Shown: in pieces, positions 1 through 7,066 of the stretch
How positions within the stretch are numbered: position 1 is the first letter of the stretch
Layout: each line of letters begins with the position of its first letter
Assembly (NCBI GenBank): GCA_001563325.1
Contig: LRSK01000220.1
Coordinates: forward strand, 1 to 19,232
Reading direction: 5' to 3'
Length of the DNA stretch: 19,232 bases
From: Candidatus Thorarchaeota archaeon SMTZ1-83
Lineage (GTDB): Archaea > Asgardarchaeota > Thorarchaeia > Thorarchaeales > Thorarchaeaceae
Notes under the pieces: model-generated
The model's input: the letters and a program-made list of their open reading frames with translations, nothing else
Database searches by the model: none
Told to the model about the DNA's origin: nothing
Translations under genes and position numbers: made by a program

Positions 1-152
1 AGCTGACCACGAAGATACGTTACTCTCTGTTGGTCGGCAACCTCTTTGAAGCAATAGGTAGGGAGCTGATGATTGGGTCTGACCTCGAAGTGAATTCCAA
101 CTACGCTATGCCAACGATTGCTCTGAACGGGATAGAAATCGTCGGCCAGTAA
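1..152 (+). CDS. TldD/PmbA-family metalloprotease homologue, C-terminal end only
   Basis: The frame is open from the left edge (first full codon at base 3) to a TAA at 150-152 and gives about 49 residues. The segment LLVGNLFEAIGRELMIGSDL, followed by a short strand-like end (TIALNGIEIVGQ), resembles the C-terminus of TldD/PmbA (peptidase U62) proteins, where a V/A-G-N-hydrophobic stretch leads to a G-D/S-D-L motif and a final beta strand ending in G. The metal-binding part would lie outside the window, so activity cannot be judged. The gene points toward the prenyl synthase gene but is separated from it by about 130 bases holding two hairpins and a TATA-like box, so co-transcription is not required. 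The family call rests only on this short tail. Confidence 0.6.
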   Translation, partial: LTTKIRYSLLVGNLFEAIGRELMIGSDLEVNSNYAMPTIALNGIEIVGQ

Positions 153-171
153 GCATATCAAAGGTCCTTTG

Positions 172-191
172 GCGAACGATGATGGGTTCGC
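172..191 (+). terminator. Possible hairpin after the TldD-like gene
   Basis: GCGAAC at 172-177 and GTTCGC at 186-191 are perfect inverse complements around an 8-base loop, 20 bases after the TAA of the TldD-like gene. A pyrimidine-rich stretch follows (192-203), but there is no strong T run. It could contribute to termination or be chance. Confidence 0.3.
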
Positions 192-219
192 TCACTCCTC
201 CATTAGAGTTCAGGACTTT

Positions 220-236
220 GGAAACTCTAAAAAGGA
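220..236 (+). promoter_or_regulatory. Candidate BRE/TATA element of the prenyl synthase gene, overlapped by an inverted repeat
   Basis: The stretch GGAAACTCTAAAAAGG looks like an archaeal BRE plus A/T-rich TATA box. It would place a transcription start near 255-260, just before the GAGGGG ribosome-binding sequence (about 270-275) and the ATG at 282. This argues against the upstream in-frame GTG at 252. An 8-bp perfect inverted repeat (TTAGAGTT at 203-210, AACTCTAA at 223-230) overlaps the box and may be an operator or a hairpin. Confidence 0.4.
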
Positions 237-281
237 GCCTACCTCTGATTCGTGTGTAGCTCATTCGAGAGAGGGGTCCAC

Positions 282-1364
282 ATGAGCCGTTTCGACGAGA
301 TTTGGAAGGAAGAGGTCGAGAAGATAGACGCCGCCCTTGACGAGTTCATATCGTGGAAGCGCAGCGAGGCGCATCATATGGGCCCGACCCATGATGAGTA
401 CTATGACAACATCAAGGAATATATCATGCGTGGTGGGAAGAGGCTCCGACCATTGGCTTTCGTCGTTGCGCACAAGGCTGTGAGGAAGCAGGTCGATGTT
501 AAGCATCTCTACCGAGCAGCCTGTTCACTGGAGATCCTTCACAACGGTTCACTTCTCCATGACGATTTAATTGACCATGATGAAACAAGACGCGGTGGTC
601 CAACCTTCCATGCCCGATATCGGGACTGGCTGAAGGAGCAGTTTGATGCCGGTCAGGACAGAGCAGAAGACTTCGGTATGACTCTCGCAATCTTAGGGGG
701 AGACTCTCTCATCAATCTTGGGGGTGAGGCGATAACTCATTCTGAATTGGAACCTGAGGTTGCTATGAAGCTATTGGGATACTACCAGAAGGGATTCAGT
801 GACCTTGTCGAGGGTGTATTGCTTGAAATGTCCATGATTAGAATACCAGATGTCAGTGAAGACACGTACCTTGAGATGGTCTATAGAAAGACTGCCACGC
901 TGTTTCAAAAGGCCCTTCAAATGGGTGCTACCATTGCCGGGGCTAGCGAGGCTCAATTGAGAGCATTCAGTGAGTTCGGCGTGAAAGTCGGACAGGCTTT
1001 CCAGATGCAGGATGATATCCTTGGTTCGTTTGGTGACGAGTCTGTAACAGGAAAGTCGGCTGCCGGAGACATTAGAGAGGCGAAGAAGACGATGCTTCTC
1101 ATTCAGGCTCTCAAGAAGAGCGATGCCAAGCAGAAGAAGACCCTTCAGAATCTTCTTGGCAAAGCAGACATGTCAGAGGACGAGGTGGAAGAGGTACGAA
1201 CCTTGTTTCGAGAATCAGGTGCGCTTGAGGCGACTGAGAAGATACGCGATGACCTTCTCAAGGCGGCTCAGGATGCACTCAGCAACACCAATCCGCCGCT
1301 TGACCCGGAGTATTTGGAGTTCTTGATATCTCTATCAGAATTCTTGACCAGCAGGTCATTCTAG
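282..1364 (+). CDS. Geranylgeranyl-type (short-chain) prenyl diphosphate synthase
   Basis: This is a trans-prenyltransferase that condenses isopentenyl diphosphate with allylic diphosphates, making the C20 or longer chains needed for archaeal ether lipids. The 360-residue product has the GGKRLRP substrate motif (residues 51-57). It has the first Asp-rich motif D94-D-L-I-D98 preceded by H93, a KTA motif (about 203-205), and a second Asp motif QMQDDILGSFGDE (D244, D245). Small residues (Gly89, Ser90) rather than aromatics lie just before the first motif, which fits a C20 or longer product; exact chain length cannot be read. ATG at 282 is chosen because GAGGGG sits 7-12 bases upstream and the candidate TATA box lies near 230. 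An in-frame GTG at 252 would add ten residues of poor family fit. It ends 6 bases from the convergent gene at 1371. Family call firm, product length inferred. Confidence 0.9.
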   Translation: MSRFDEIWKEEVEKIDAALDEFISWKRSEAHHMGPTHDEYYDNIKEYIMRGGKRLRPLAFVVAHKAVRKQVDVKHLYRAACSLEILHNGSLLHDDLIDHDETRRGGPTFHARYRDWLKEQFDAGQDRAEDFGMTLAILGGDSLINLGGEAITHSELEPEVAMKLLGYYQKGFSDLVEGVLLEMSMIRIPDVSEDTYLEMVYRKTATLFQKALQMGATIAGASEAQLRAFSEFGVKVGQAFQMQDDILGSFGDESVTGKSAAGDIREAKKTMLLIQALKKSDAKQKKTLQNLLGKADMSEDEVEEVRTLFRESGALEATEKIRDDLLKAAQDALSNTNPPLDPEYLEFLISLSEFLTSRSF

Positions 1365-1370
1365 TCCAGT

Positions 1371-1997
1371 TCAACCAGCGGCTATGAGCCTGAGGCTGAG
1401 AAGGAGCACATCCTCTCCCTTGGACCGGAGAATCTTCTCCATGGGCTTTCTCATGCTAGGAAGGTTAGTTCTTACGTACTCGAGAAACTCGCTTGAAGAC
1501 CCTGCAAGTGCACGGCGCATGCCCCTGATATGAAGCTGAAGCACTTCTGTCACCTCGATATCTGTGAGCTCTCCTTTCAGTACCTTTCGCTTCAAGGTGC
1601 GAAGAATCTCCTCCGCAATAACTCGAGATTCGGTGACAAGCTTGTCACGAGGGGATAGTCGCTTCTTCTTCATCTTCGCTCTAGTTTCACGAGCTCTCTC
1701 GATTATCCGTCCTATCTCCTCTTCATCCTGCAACTCTTCCTCGAGATCTGATTCAACTACAAGCTTTCTCCATGCTCTCTTGCCTTGAAACTCAAGCGGA
1801 GAAACATAACCCTTGGAGTGCATCTCCTTGAGGTGCTTCTTGAAATCCTGCTCAGTCATGATTGAGGCCGGTGCTGAAATGTGAAGATACTTCTGAAACA
1901 GAGAGGCCTCGAATTCGATTATCGACCAACCAAACGAGCGAATTATCCCAAGCTCTATTTCGTTTTCCACCAGTTCGGTTTCAGGCCTATGAGCCAT
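1371..1997 (-). CDS. Unrecognised charged protein, possible winged-helix N-terminus
   Basis: A 208-residue protein that I do not recognise. Residues about 12-80 alternate hydrophobic helices with a basic turn and end in a short strand-like stretch, which would suit a winged-helix fold. Residues 83-115 are a very acidic-then-basic helical stretch (many E, then R and K), likely a coiled coil. The rest is predicted helical and ends in a hydrophobic LLLSLRLIAAG tail. There is no signal peptide or membrane segment. The start at 1997 (MAHRPETE) is chosen because GGGGGGT lies 7-13 bases upstream; an ATG at 2024 would translate through that ribosome-binding sequence. An A/T-rich box (about 2035-2045) may be its promoter. 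It is convergent with the prenyl synthase and divergent from the transporter operon. A DNA- or RNA-associated role is only inference. Confidence 0.75.
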   Translation of the reverse strand: MAHRPETELVENEIELGIIRSFGWSIIEFEASLFQKYLHISAPASIMTEQDFKKHLKEMHSKGYVSPLEFQGKRAWRKLVVESDLEEELQDEEEIGRIIERARETRAKMKKKRLSPRDKLVTESRVIAEEILRTLKRKVLKGELTDIEVTEVLQLHIRGMRRALAGSSSEFLEYVRTNLPSMRKPMEKILRSKGEDVLLLSLRLIAAG

Positions 1998-2274
1998 GTC
2001 TTTACCCCCCAGACGCGCTGGCACAATCCGCTTGTATTATTTCCATAAGAAGATTTGTGGAACCGCAGGCTGATTTCATTAACCGATGAGTCTGCCGAAA
2101 TTCTGATTTGAGTTCAGCGTTTTTCGAACTTGCTCTGTGAAGCCTCAATGAAGCTAGAAATCTGTTCAAAATGAGTCGCGAATAAAGATGAGACTTATAG
2201 GCATGTTGAACACCCTTACATTGCAACAGAACATGGATAGAACATATTCTGTTCAAGTGATAGAGGAGTGAGAA
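1998..2274. promoter_or_regulatory. Divergent control region with repeated TGTTCAA/TTGAACA half-sites
   Basis: No convincing gene lies in this 277-base gap. TGTTCAA occurs at 2163-2169 and 2250-2256 and its inverse complement TTGAACA at 2206-2212. Two further GAACA cores lie at 2229-2233 and 2240-2244, the latter forming GAACA-N5-TGTTC with 2250-2254. A TATA-like CTTATAG at 2194-2200 would start transcription near 2223, so most half-sites would flank or follow the start, as expected for a repressor. The GAGGAGTG ribosome-binding sequence and ATG at 2275 follow. The regulator is unknown. Confidence 0.4.
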
Positions 2275-3759
2275 ATGAGCGAATATACATCAGGCAGCAG
2301 TCGGAACATGATTATTGCTATAGTTGTAATCGTGATTATCGGTGTTGCCGGAGTAGCTTTTGTTATGCTCGGCGGTCTACCTGGACCTACGACCACAACA
2401 ACCACTACGACCACCACCACAACAACCACAACACCCCCACCAGGGCATACTCTTGAGATTCTAACTCGACATAGTGTCGCATTGCAGAATCTCTACGAAA
2501 CTGCATTCTTGGCCACCGACCTCGCGGATGATTACAACATCACTGCAATCGAGTGGTATGATCCTCCGGATGCGCAGTGGGATGATATTATTGATGCAGG
2601 CGACGCTGATGTTGTCTGGGGAGGAGGCCCGACCGTCTTCGACCAGCTGATGGTTGACAATCGCCTAGAACCACTGACCAGTACGCGGATGCAGACAGTG
2701 GAGGCGAGGGTTCCTGATGAGTTTGGTGGAGTTGACCTGAAGAGAAACAACTCGCTGAACGAAACTGCATGGATTGCCGCAGCAGTATCAACATTCGGTT
2801 TTACGACCAACAACTACTTCCTTACCCAATGGAGCCTTCCAACACCCGAAACTTGGGTGGACCTCGGTAACTGGACATATGGCAAGTATCTGCCACTTCT
2901 GCCCTCGGTTGCGATGTCAAACGCGCCCTGGTCATCGTCAAACAGGCGATGCTATGAGATTATCTCTCAAGGTTATGGATGGGACGCGGGTTGGGACCTA
3001 CTGGCGCGTATCGCGGGTAACTCCCAGTTTCCTGGCGGCTCATCGGCTGTCAAGGCCGCCGTGGACAATGGCGCAGTAGGAGTTGCATTCTCGATTGACT
3101 TCTACGGCTATCAGTCCGCATATGACCGACCCGGAGTCTGTGACTATATCGTGCCCAGCGACTACACTGTCATCAATGGAGATCCGATTGCTGTCGCCGC
3201 AACGAGTACACAGAAGGACCTCGCTGAGGTCTTTGTTGACTATGTACTATCGGCCGAGGGCCAAGCTGTCTGGCTTGATCCGAGTGCAATGAGGCTACCA
3301 GTTATCGAAGCAGCATTTGCGGAGCCTGTGCCTACCGGCAACGAGGCTTTGCATGACGCGCTTTACCTTGCATACAACACGACCAAGACTAGTACAGGAC
3401 TTGACTTCTCTGATGCTGAATCTCTTAGTGTCAGCAACTCATTCAAGTACTACTTCGAGGCTGTGTTCTACGATGCACAGACCAAGCTTGTCGAATGCTG
3501 GAACGCCATTGTGACTGCTAGGAGCAATGGCTGGATCACAGAGGCTCAAGTGGACACCTACGCAGCTGCAATGTCCCAGATAATCACTGTTGGCGACTAT
3601 AACGCTACAGTAACCGGCGGGGCATTCACATTGGCCTACGCTCAGTCAATCAACAGCTATCTGACTGAATCGGCCGTTCTGACCTGGTTCCAGAACGAAT
3701 GGACGACTCTGGCTAATGGTCAGTATGATGCAGTGAAGGCGACAGTGCCAACATCCTAG
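2275..3759 (+). CDS. Membrane-anchored ABC solute-binding protein, Fe(III)/AfuA-like, with poly-Thr linker
   Basis: The 494-residue extracytoplasmic receptor belongs to a three-gene importer. Residues 12-34 form one hydrophobic anchor with no lipobox cysteine. Next comes an unbroken run of 15 threonines (39-53) and PPPG, then the binding domain. Features recalling the AfuA/FbpA-type family (COG1840) are the early LEILTRHS strand, GDADVVWGGGPTVFDQL (about 109-125), a late GDPIAVAATSTQKDLAEVF segment and DYVLSAEGQAVW (about 322-333). Several N-x-S/T sequons would allow surface N-glycosylation. A C-terminal extension beyond the usual family length is mostly helical. The ATG has GAGGAGTG 6-13 bases upstream. 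The permease gene follows after 42 bases. The substrate could be ferric iron, thiamine or another small anion; the sequence does not decide. Confidence 0.82.
   Translation: MSEYTSGSSRNMIIAIVVIVIIGVAGVAFVMLGGLPGPTTTTTTTTTTTTTTTPPPGHTLEILTRHSVALQNLYETAFLATDLADDYNITAIEWYDPPDAQWDDIIDAGDADVVWGGGPTVFDQLMVDNRLEPLTSTRMQTVEARVPDEFGGVDLKRNNSLNETAWIAAAVSTFGFTTNNYFLTQWSLPTPETWVDLGNWTYGKYLPLLPSVAMSNAPWSSSNRRCYEIISQGYGWDAGWDLLARIAGNSQFPGGSSAVKAAVDNGAVGVAFSIDFYGYQSAYDRPGVCDYIVPSDYTVINGDPIAVAATSTQKDLAEVFVDYVLSAEGQAVWLDPSAMRLPVIEAAFAEPVPTGNEALHDALYLAYNTTKTSTGLDFSDAESLSVSNSFKYYFEAVFYDAQTKLVECWNAIVTARSNGWITEAQVDTYAAAMSQIITVGDYNATVTGGAFTLAYAQSINSYLTESAVLTWFQNEWTTLANGQYDAVKATVPTS
2389..2433 (+). repeat. Poly-threonine codon run (15 ACN codons)
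   Basis: Fifteen consecutive ACN codons use ACG, ACC, ACA and ACT in irregular order. Because the third bases vary, this is not a fresh trinucleotide expansion. It encodes the stalk between the membrane anchor and the binding domain, and is probably an O-glycosylated spacer across the cell envelope. Confidence 0.85.
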
Positions 3760-3801
3760 ACATAGTCTCAACTGAGAAACGATGAAAGGCGTCGGAGTTC
3801 A

Positions 3802-5895
3802 TTGAGCTCTAGCGAAGAAATCGAAGCACAAGATACAGACACCCTTGAGGTTGATTCCGAGCTCGTTCCGGCTGATCGTCGGAGCGTTCTGGTGAGCTAC
3901 CTCAAGGGTGCTCCCTTTAAGATAGCTTCAGCGTTCTCACGAAGAGTCAGGGCTGCAGGTTCTTTCATCATTCGTGGCGTTAGGCGATTTGGGGGTTTCT
4001 TTAGGCACCCCTTGACTAACAGTCGCCAGTTGGCTTCCAGATCTAGGACAAGAATTCGTGCTGGCGCACGGCAAATACGTCGTGAGCTGGACGCCCTCAC
4101 TACAATTCAACTCGTTGCGGTCATAGGAGTCTTCACCACATTCCTTGTATTGCCTATCCTGAGTGTGGTGGTGTTTTCCTTCCAAGATGCTGCTGGAGGG
4201 TTCACACTAGACCATATCGCCAGTCTCTTCAGAGACCCAAACATCTGGCCTTTCATATTCAATCAGGCTACTGGCAACATAGACTTCCGAGCAAACCTTA
4301 ACGGTGCGGGCTTTCTCCCAGCGGTCAATCTCTTGGCAATCTGGGGTCCCGACCTGGGAGCCATTTTCAACTCGATTTACGTCGCTATTATTGTTACCGC
4401 GGCTTCTATTCTCCTTGGAGTCTTCTTTGCTTTCATAATAGCACGATACGAATTCGTGGGAAAGAGAGTGATTCGTACACTCTTGATATTTCCAATCCTG
4501 GCAATCCCATTTGTTGGTGCTATTGGCATCAAAGTCTTCTTGGGATTTGATGGGTTCATCAACAAGCTGTTCTATGATACGTTACACATTCTGCCGGTTC
4601 GCATATGGTTGCGAGGACTTGCTGCAATGATATTCGTACAGTCGTTCTCATTATTCTCGTTGGTCTATCTAAACGCATACTCTTCGTTTATGAGCATAGA
4701 TCCATCTTTAGAGGAGCAAGCCGAGAATCTAGGTGCAACAGGGTTCCGGTTGTTTCGGTCTGTTACACTTCCCCTAGCAATGCCTGGAATTCAGGCTGGA
4801 GCTATCTTGACATTCATTCTCAGCATCGAGGATCTTGGTTCGCCTATCGTCTTCCAAGATCACCAATCAGCCAGAAACACTCTTGCCTTTCAAGTCTGGG
4901 CGAATGTCGCAACTCAATCGGGCCAAGTCGATCCTAAAGGACCTGCGATAGGTATCTTGCTTCTTGTGTTCGCACTCGTGGGGTTTATAGCTATTCGGAA
5001 ATACACGTCGTTGAGGTCCTATGATTCCGGAACCAAAGGTGGACAATGGAACCCGAGGACCAGAAGAATAAGCAGGAGGGCGACACTACTACTGTATGCC
5101 ATTCTGATTCCTGTTCTGTTTCTTGCTCTAATACCTCAAATCAGTGTCATCATGATTTCGTTGGCTGGAGACTGGGCACCTACCAGCCTATTCCCTAATG
5201 AATGGACTCTGAGCAACTATGATGTGTTATGGGCATTTCCTGATGTGGCAAACTCGGTGAATGTCACGCTTACGTATGGGGTGATTGCTACCATAATCAT
5301 CGTACTCCTGGGGTCAAGCGCTGCCTACATAATTGCCAGAAAGGACATCCCCGGTAGGACTGCACTTGACTTGCTTGTCACTTCGCCAATTGCTCTTCCT
5401 GGAATCGTGATTGCCACAGGATTCTTCACGCTATATTATGCTACTCCGATATTCCCATCGGGGCATCCTGCCTTTCTCATAGTCATGTCATATGCGGTGC
5501 GTAAGTTTCCGTTCACGGTCAGAGCGGCGTACGCAGGGATAATGTCTACGCCTGTCATTCTTGAAGAAGCATCTCAGAACTTGGGGGCCAGCAAGAACAG
5601 AACCTTCGTCAAGATCACTCTCCCCCTCATAGGTGTAAGTGTTCTTGCTGGATCACTTCTTTCATTTGTGTATTCAGTGAGCGAGGTTAGCACGAGTCTG
5701 ATATTAGGGAGTGTTGGGCACTCAGAAGCACCCATGACATATTGGACATCTCGAGTGCTGGATATGATTGGACCCTACGGTGGGCCGGCCAGTGCGTCCT
5801 GCTTAGGAGTTGTACTAATGAGTATGCAATGGATTGTTATTACGGTGACCAACAGAATCCTGGGAGCTAGGTCCGCTGCTATTACAGGCATCTGA
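3802..5895 (+). CDS. ABC transporter permease, two fused transmembrane domains (FbpB/ThiP type)
   Basis: A 697-residue inner-membrane component carrying two MetI-like permease domains in one chain, as in Fe(III) and thiamine importers (COG1178). Domain 1 spans about 103-400 and its EAA loop is at 303-330 (EEQAENLGATGFRLFRSVTL then P-x-x-x-P-G). Domain 2 spans about 427-690 with its EAA loop at 588-610 (LEEASQNLGASKNRTFVKIT then LP). Both loops keep the Gly and the LP pair that dock on the ATPase. About 100 residues precede the first membrane helix: acidic to residue 20, then strongly Arg/Lys-rich. The start is TTG at 3802 with GGAG at 3794-3797; no upstream ATG or GTG is available in frame after the TAG at 3763. 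The ATPase gene starts one base after the stop. Confidence 0.9.
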   Translation: MSSSEEIEAQDTDTLEVDSELVPADRRSVLVSYLKGAPFKIASAFSRRVRAAGSFIIRGVRRFGGFFRHPLTNSRQLASRSRTRIRAGARQIRRELDALTTIQLVAVIGVFTTFLVLPILSVVVFSFQDAAGGFTLDHIASLFRDPNIWPFIFNQATGNIDFRANLNGAGFLPAVNLLAIWGPDLGAIFNSIYVAIIVTAASILLGVFFAFIIARYEFVGKRVIRTLLIFPILAIPFVGAIGIKVFLGFDGFINKLFYDTLHILPVRIWLRGLAAMIFVQSFSLFSLVYLNAYSSFMSIDPSLEEQAENLGATGFRLFRSVTLPLAMPGIQAGAILTFILSIEDLGSPIVFQDHQSARNTLAFQVWANVATQSGQVDPKGPAIGILLLVFALVGFIAIRKYTSLRSYDSGTKGGQWNPRTRRISRRATLLLYAILIPVLFLALIPQISVIMISLAGDWAPTSLFPNEWTLSNYDVLWAFPDVANSVNVTLTYGVIATIIIVLLGSSAAYIIARKDIPGRTALDLLVTSPIALPGIVIATGFFTLYYATPIFPSGHPAFLIVMSYAVRKFPFTVRAAYAGIMSTPVILEEASQNLGASKNRTFVKITLPLIGVSVLAGSLLSFVYSVSEVSTSLILGSVGHSEAPMTYWTSRVLDMIGPYGGPASASCLGVVLMSMQWIVITVTNRILGARSAAITGI

Positions 5896-5896
5896 G

Positions 5897-7066
5897 GTGA
5901 ACAACTTGGTAGAGATTAGAATGGAGAACTTGCGTAAGACTTTCGGTGATGTTGTCGCAACTGATGAAGTGAACATGATTCTTGAAGAAGAGGAGCTTTC
6001 TACCCTCCTCGGTCCATCAGGATGCGGAAAAACAACTCTTCTACGTCTGATTGCTGGTTTCTACGCACCAGACCGAGGCAAAATATACTTCGACGATAGA
6101 GACGTGACAGGGGTGCCCCCGCATAAGAGGAACACAGGAATGTGCTTCCAAAACTATGCCCTCTGGCCCCACATGTCAGTGTCTGATAATGTAGCATACG
6201 GGCTGAAGTTGAAGCGAATCAACGGAATGAAGTACACCAAGAGTGCAATTGAACGGCGAGTGGGCGAGGCACTCAGTCTTGTGCGGATGGAAGACCTAGG
6301 GCATCGGCACATACATCAGTTGTCGGGTGGCCAGCAGCAGCGTGTGGCGCTTGCACGGGCGCTGGTGATAGAGCCAGGTGTTCTCTTATTGGACGAACCT
6401 CTATCGAACCTTGATGCAAAGCTGCGGGTCGAGATGAGAGAAGAGATAATCAGGATCCATAAAGAGATGTCCATAACCACAGTGTACGTCACTCATGACC
6501 AGCATGAGGCCCTGAGCATTTCGGACAGAGTTGCTGTAATGGATCAAGGTTATGTCCAGCAGTTTGGGACGCCACGGGAAATCTACGAAAGGCCACAGAC
6601 GGTGTTCGTCGCAGACTTCATCGGGCAATGCACTTTCATCGAGGGTGTTGTTGAATCAGCTGGAGAACGCATCAAGGTCAGAATCCCAAACGATCAGATT
6701 GTCACAGGGAGAACAACCATCGGCGGCTATCCCTTTGAGGTTGACGAACAGGTAAAATGCGCGATGAGGCCAGAGGACCTCCATCTGAACCGAGAAAGTC
6801 CGACAGACAACGAGATAACGGGAGATGTAACACGGACAATCTATGTGGGTAATGCGCTGGAACTCTACTTCAAGGTGGGAGACCTGGCTGCACAAGCACT
6901 GCTAGAACCTGATGCCGGACTCAAGAGAGGTGACAAAGTGACCCTATATGCTCCTGAGTCTGAAGTGATGATTCTTCCAATTGGCGGTGTAGAAGCATTG
7001 AGGAAGGTGCCAGGTCACCCTATGTCCACGAGTGCGCCGCCGACTAGAGTTCCCGCGAATGTCTAG
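5897..7066 (+). CDS. ABC transporter ATP-binding protein (FbpC/PotA type)
   Basis: The 389-residue cytoplasmic ATPase powers the importer. Walker A GPSGCGKT is at 39-46, the Q-loop is at Q85 (CFQNYALWPH), the signature LSGGQQQR is at 142-149, Walker B VLLLDEP with the D-loop SNLD is at 162-173, and the switch histidine is H200 (VTHDQHEA). A C-terminal region of about 150 residues (ADFIGQCTFIEGVV onward) is the TOBE-type regulatory domain usual in FbpC/ModC/PotA proteins. Start is GTG at 5897, one base after the permease stop, which implies translational coupling. An internal ATG eight codons in is possible but would cut the first beta strand. The 3' end overlaps the convergent transglycosylase gene by 23 bases. 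Family certain, substrate not. Confidence 0.92.
   Translation: MNNLVEIRMENLRKTFGDVVATDEVNMILEEEELSTLLGPSGCGKTTLLRLIAGFYAPDRGKIYFDDRDVTGVPPHKRNTGMCFQNYALWPHMSVSDNVAYGLKLKRINGMKYTKSAIERRVGEALSLVRMEDLGHRHIHQLSGGQQQRVALARALVIEPGVLLLDEPLSNLDAKLRVEMREEIIRIHKEMSITTVYVTHDQHEALSISDRVAVMDQGYVQQFGTPREIYERPQTVFVADFIGQCTFIEGVVESAGERIKVRIPNDQIVTGRTTIGGYPFEVDEQVKCAMRPEDLHLNRESPTDNEITGDVTRTIYVGNALELYFKVGDLAAQALLEPDAGLKRGDKVTLYAPESEVMILPIGGVEALRKVPGHPMSTSAPPTRVPANV

Noticed and set aside
252..281. Upstream GTG start for the prenyl synthase adding ten residues
   Set aside because: It lies at or before the predicted transcription start, has no ribosome-binding sequence, and the ATG at 282 has GAGGGG in front.
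2002..2256. 84-residue frame on the minus strand in the importer control region
   Set aside because: Its composition is not protein-like, it has no ribosome-binding sequence, and it overlaps the regulatory half-sites and the start of the 1371-1997 gene.
2389..2433. ACN repeat as a phase-variable microsatellite
   Set aside because: Third bases vary irregularly, so slippage is unlikely. It encodes a Thr stalk typical of archaeal surface proteins.
3782..3805. Seven-codon leader peptide (ATG 3782 to TGA 3805) overlapping the permease TTG start
   Set aside because: It is very short, has no regulatory codon pattern, and overlaps by chance as easily as by design.
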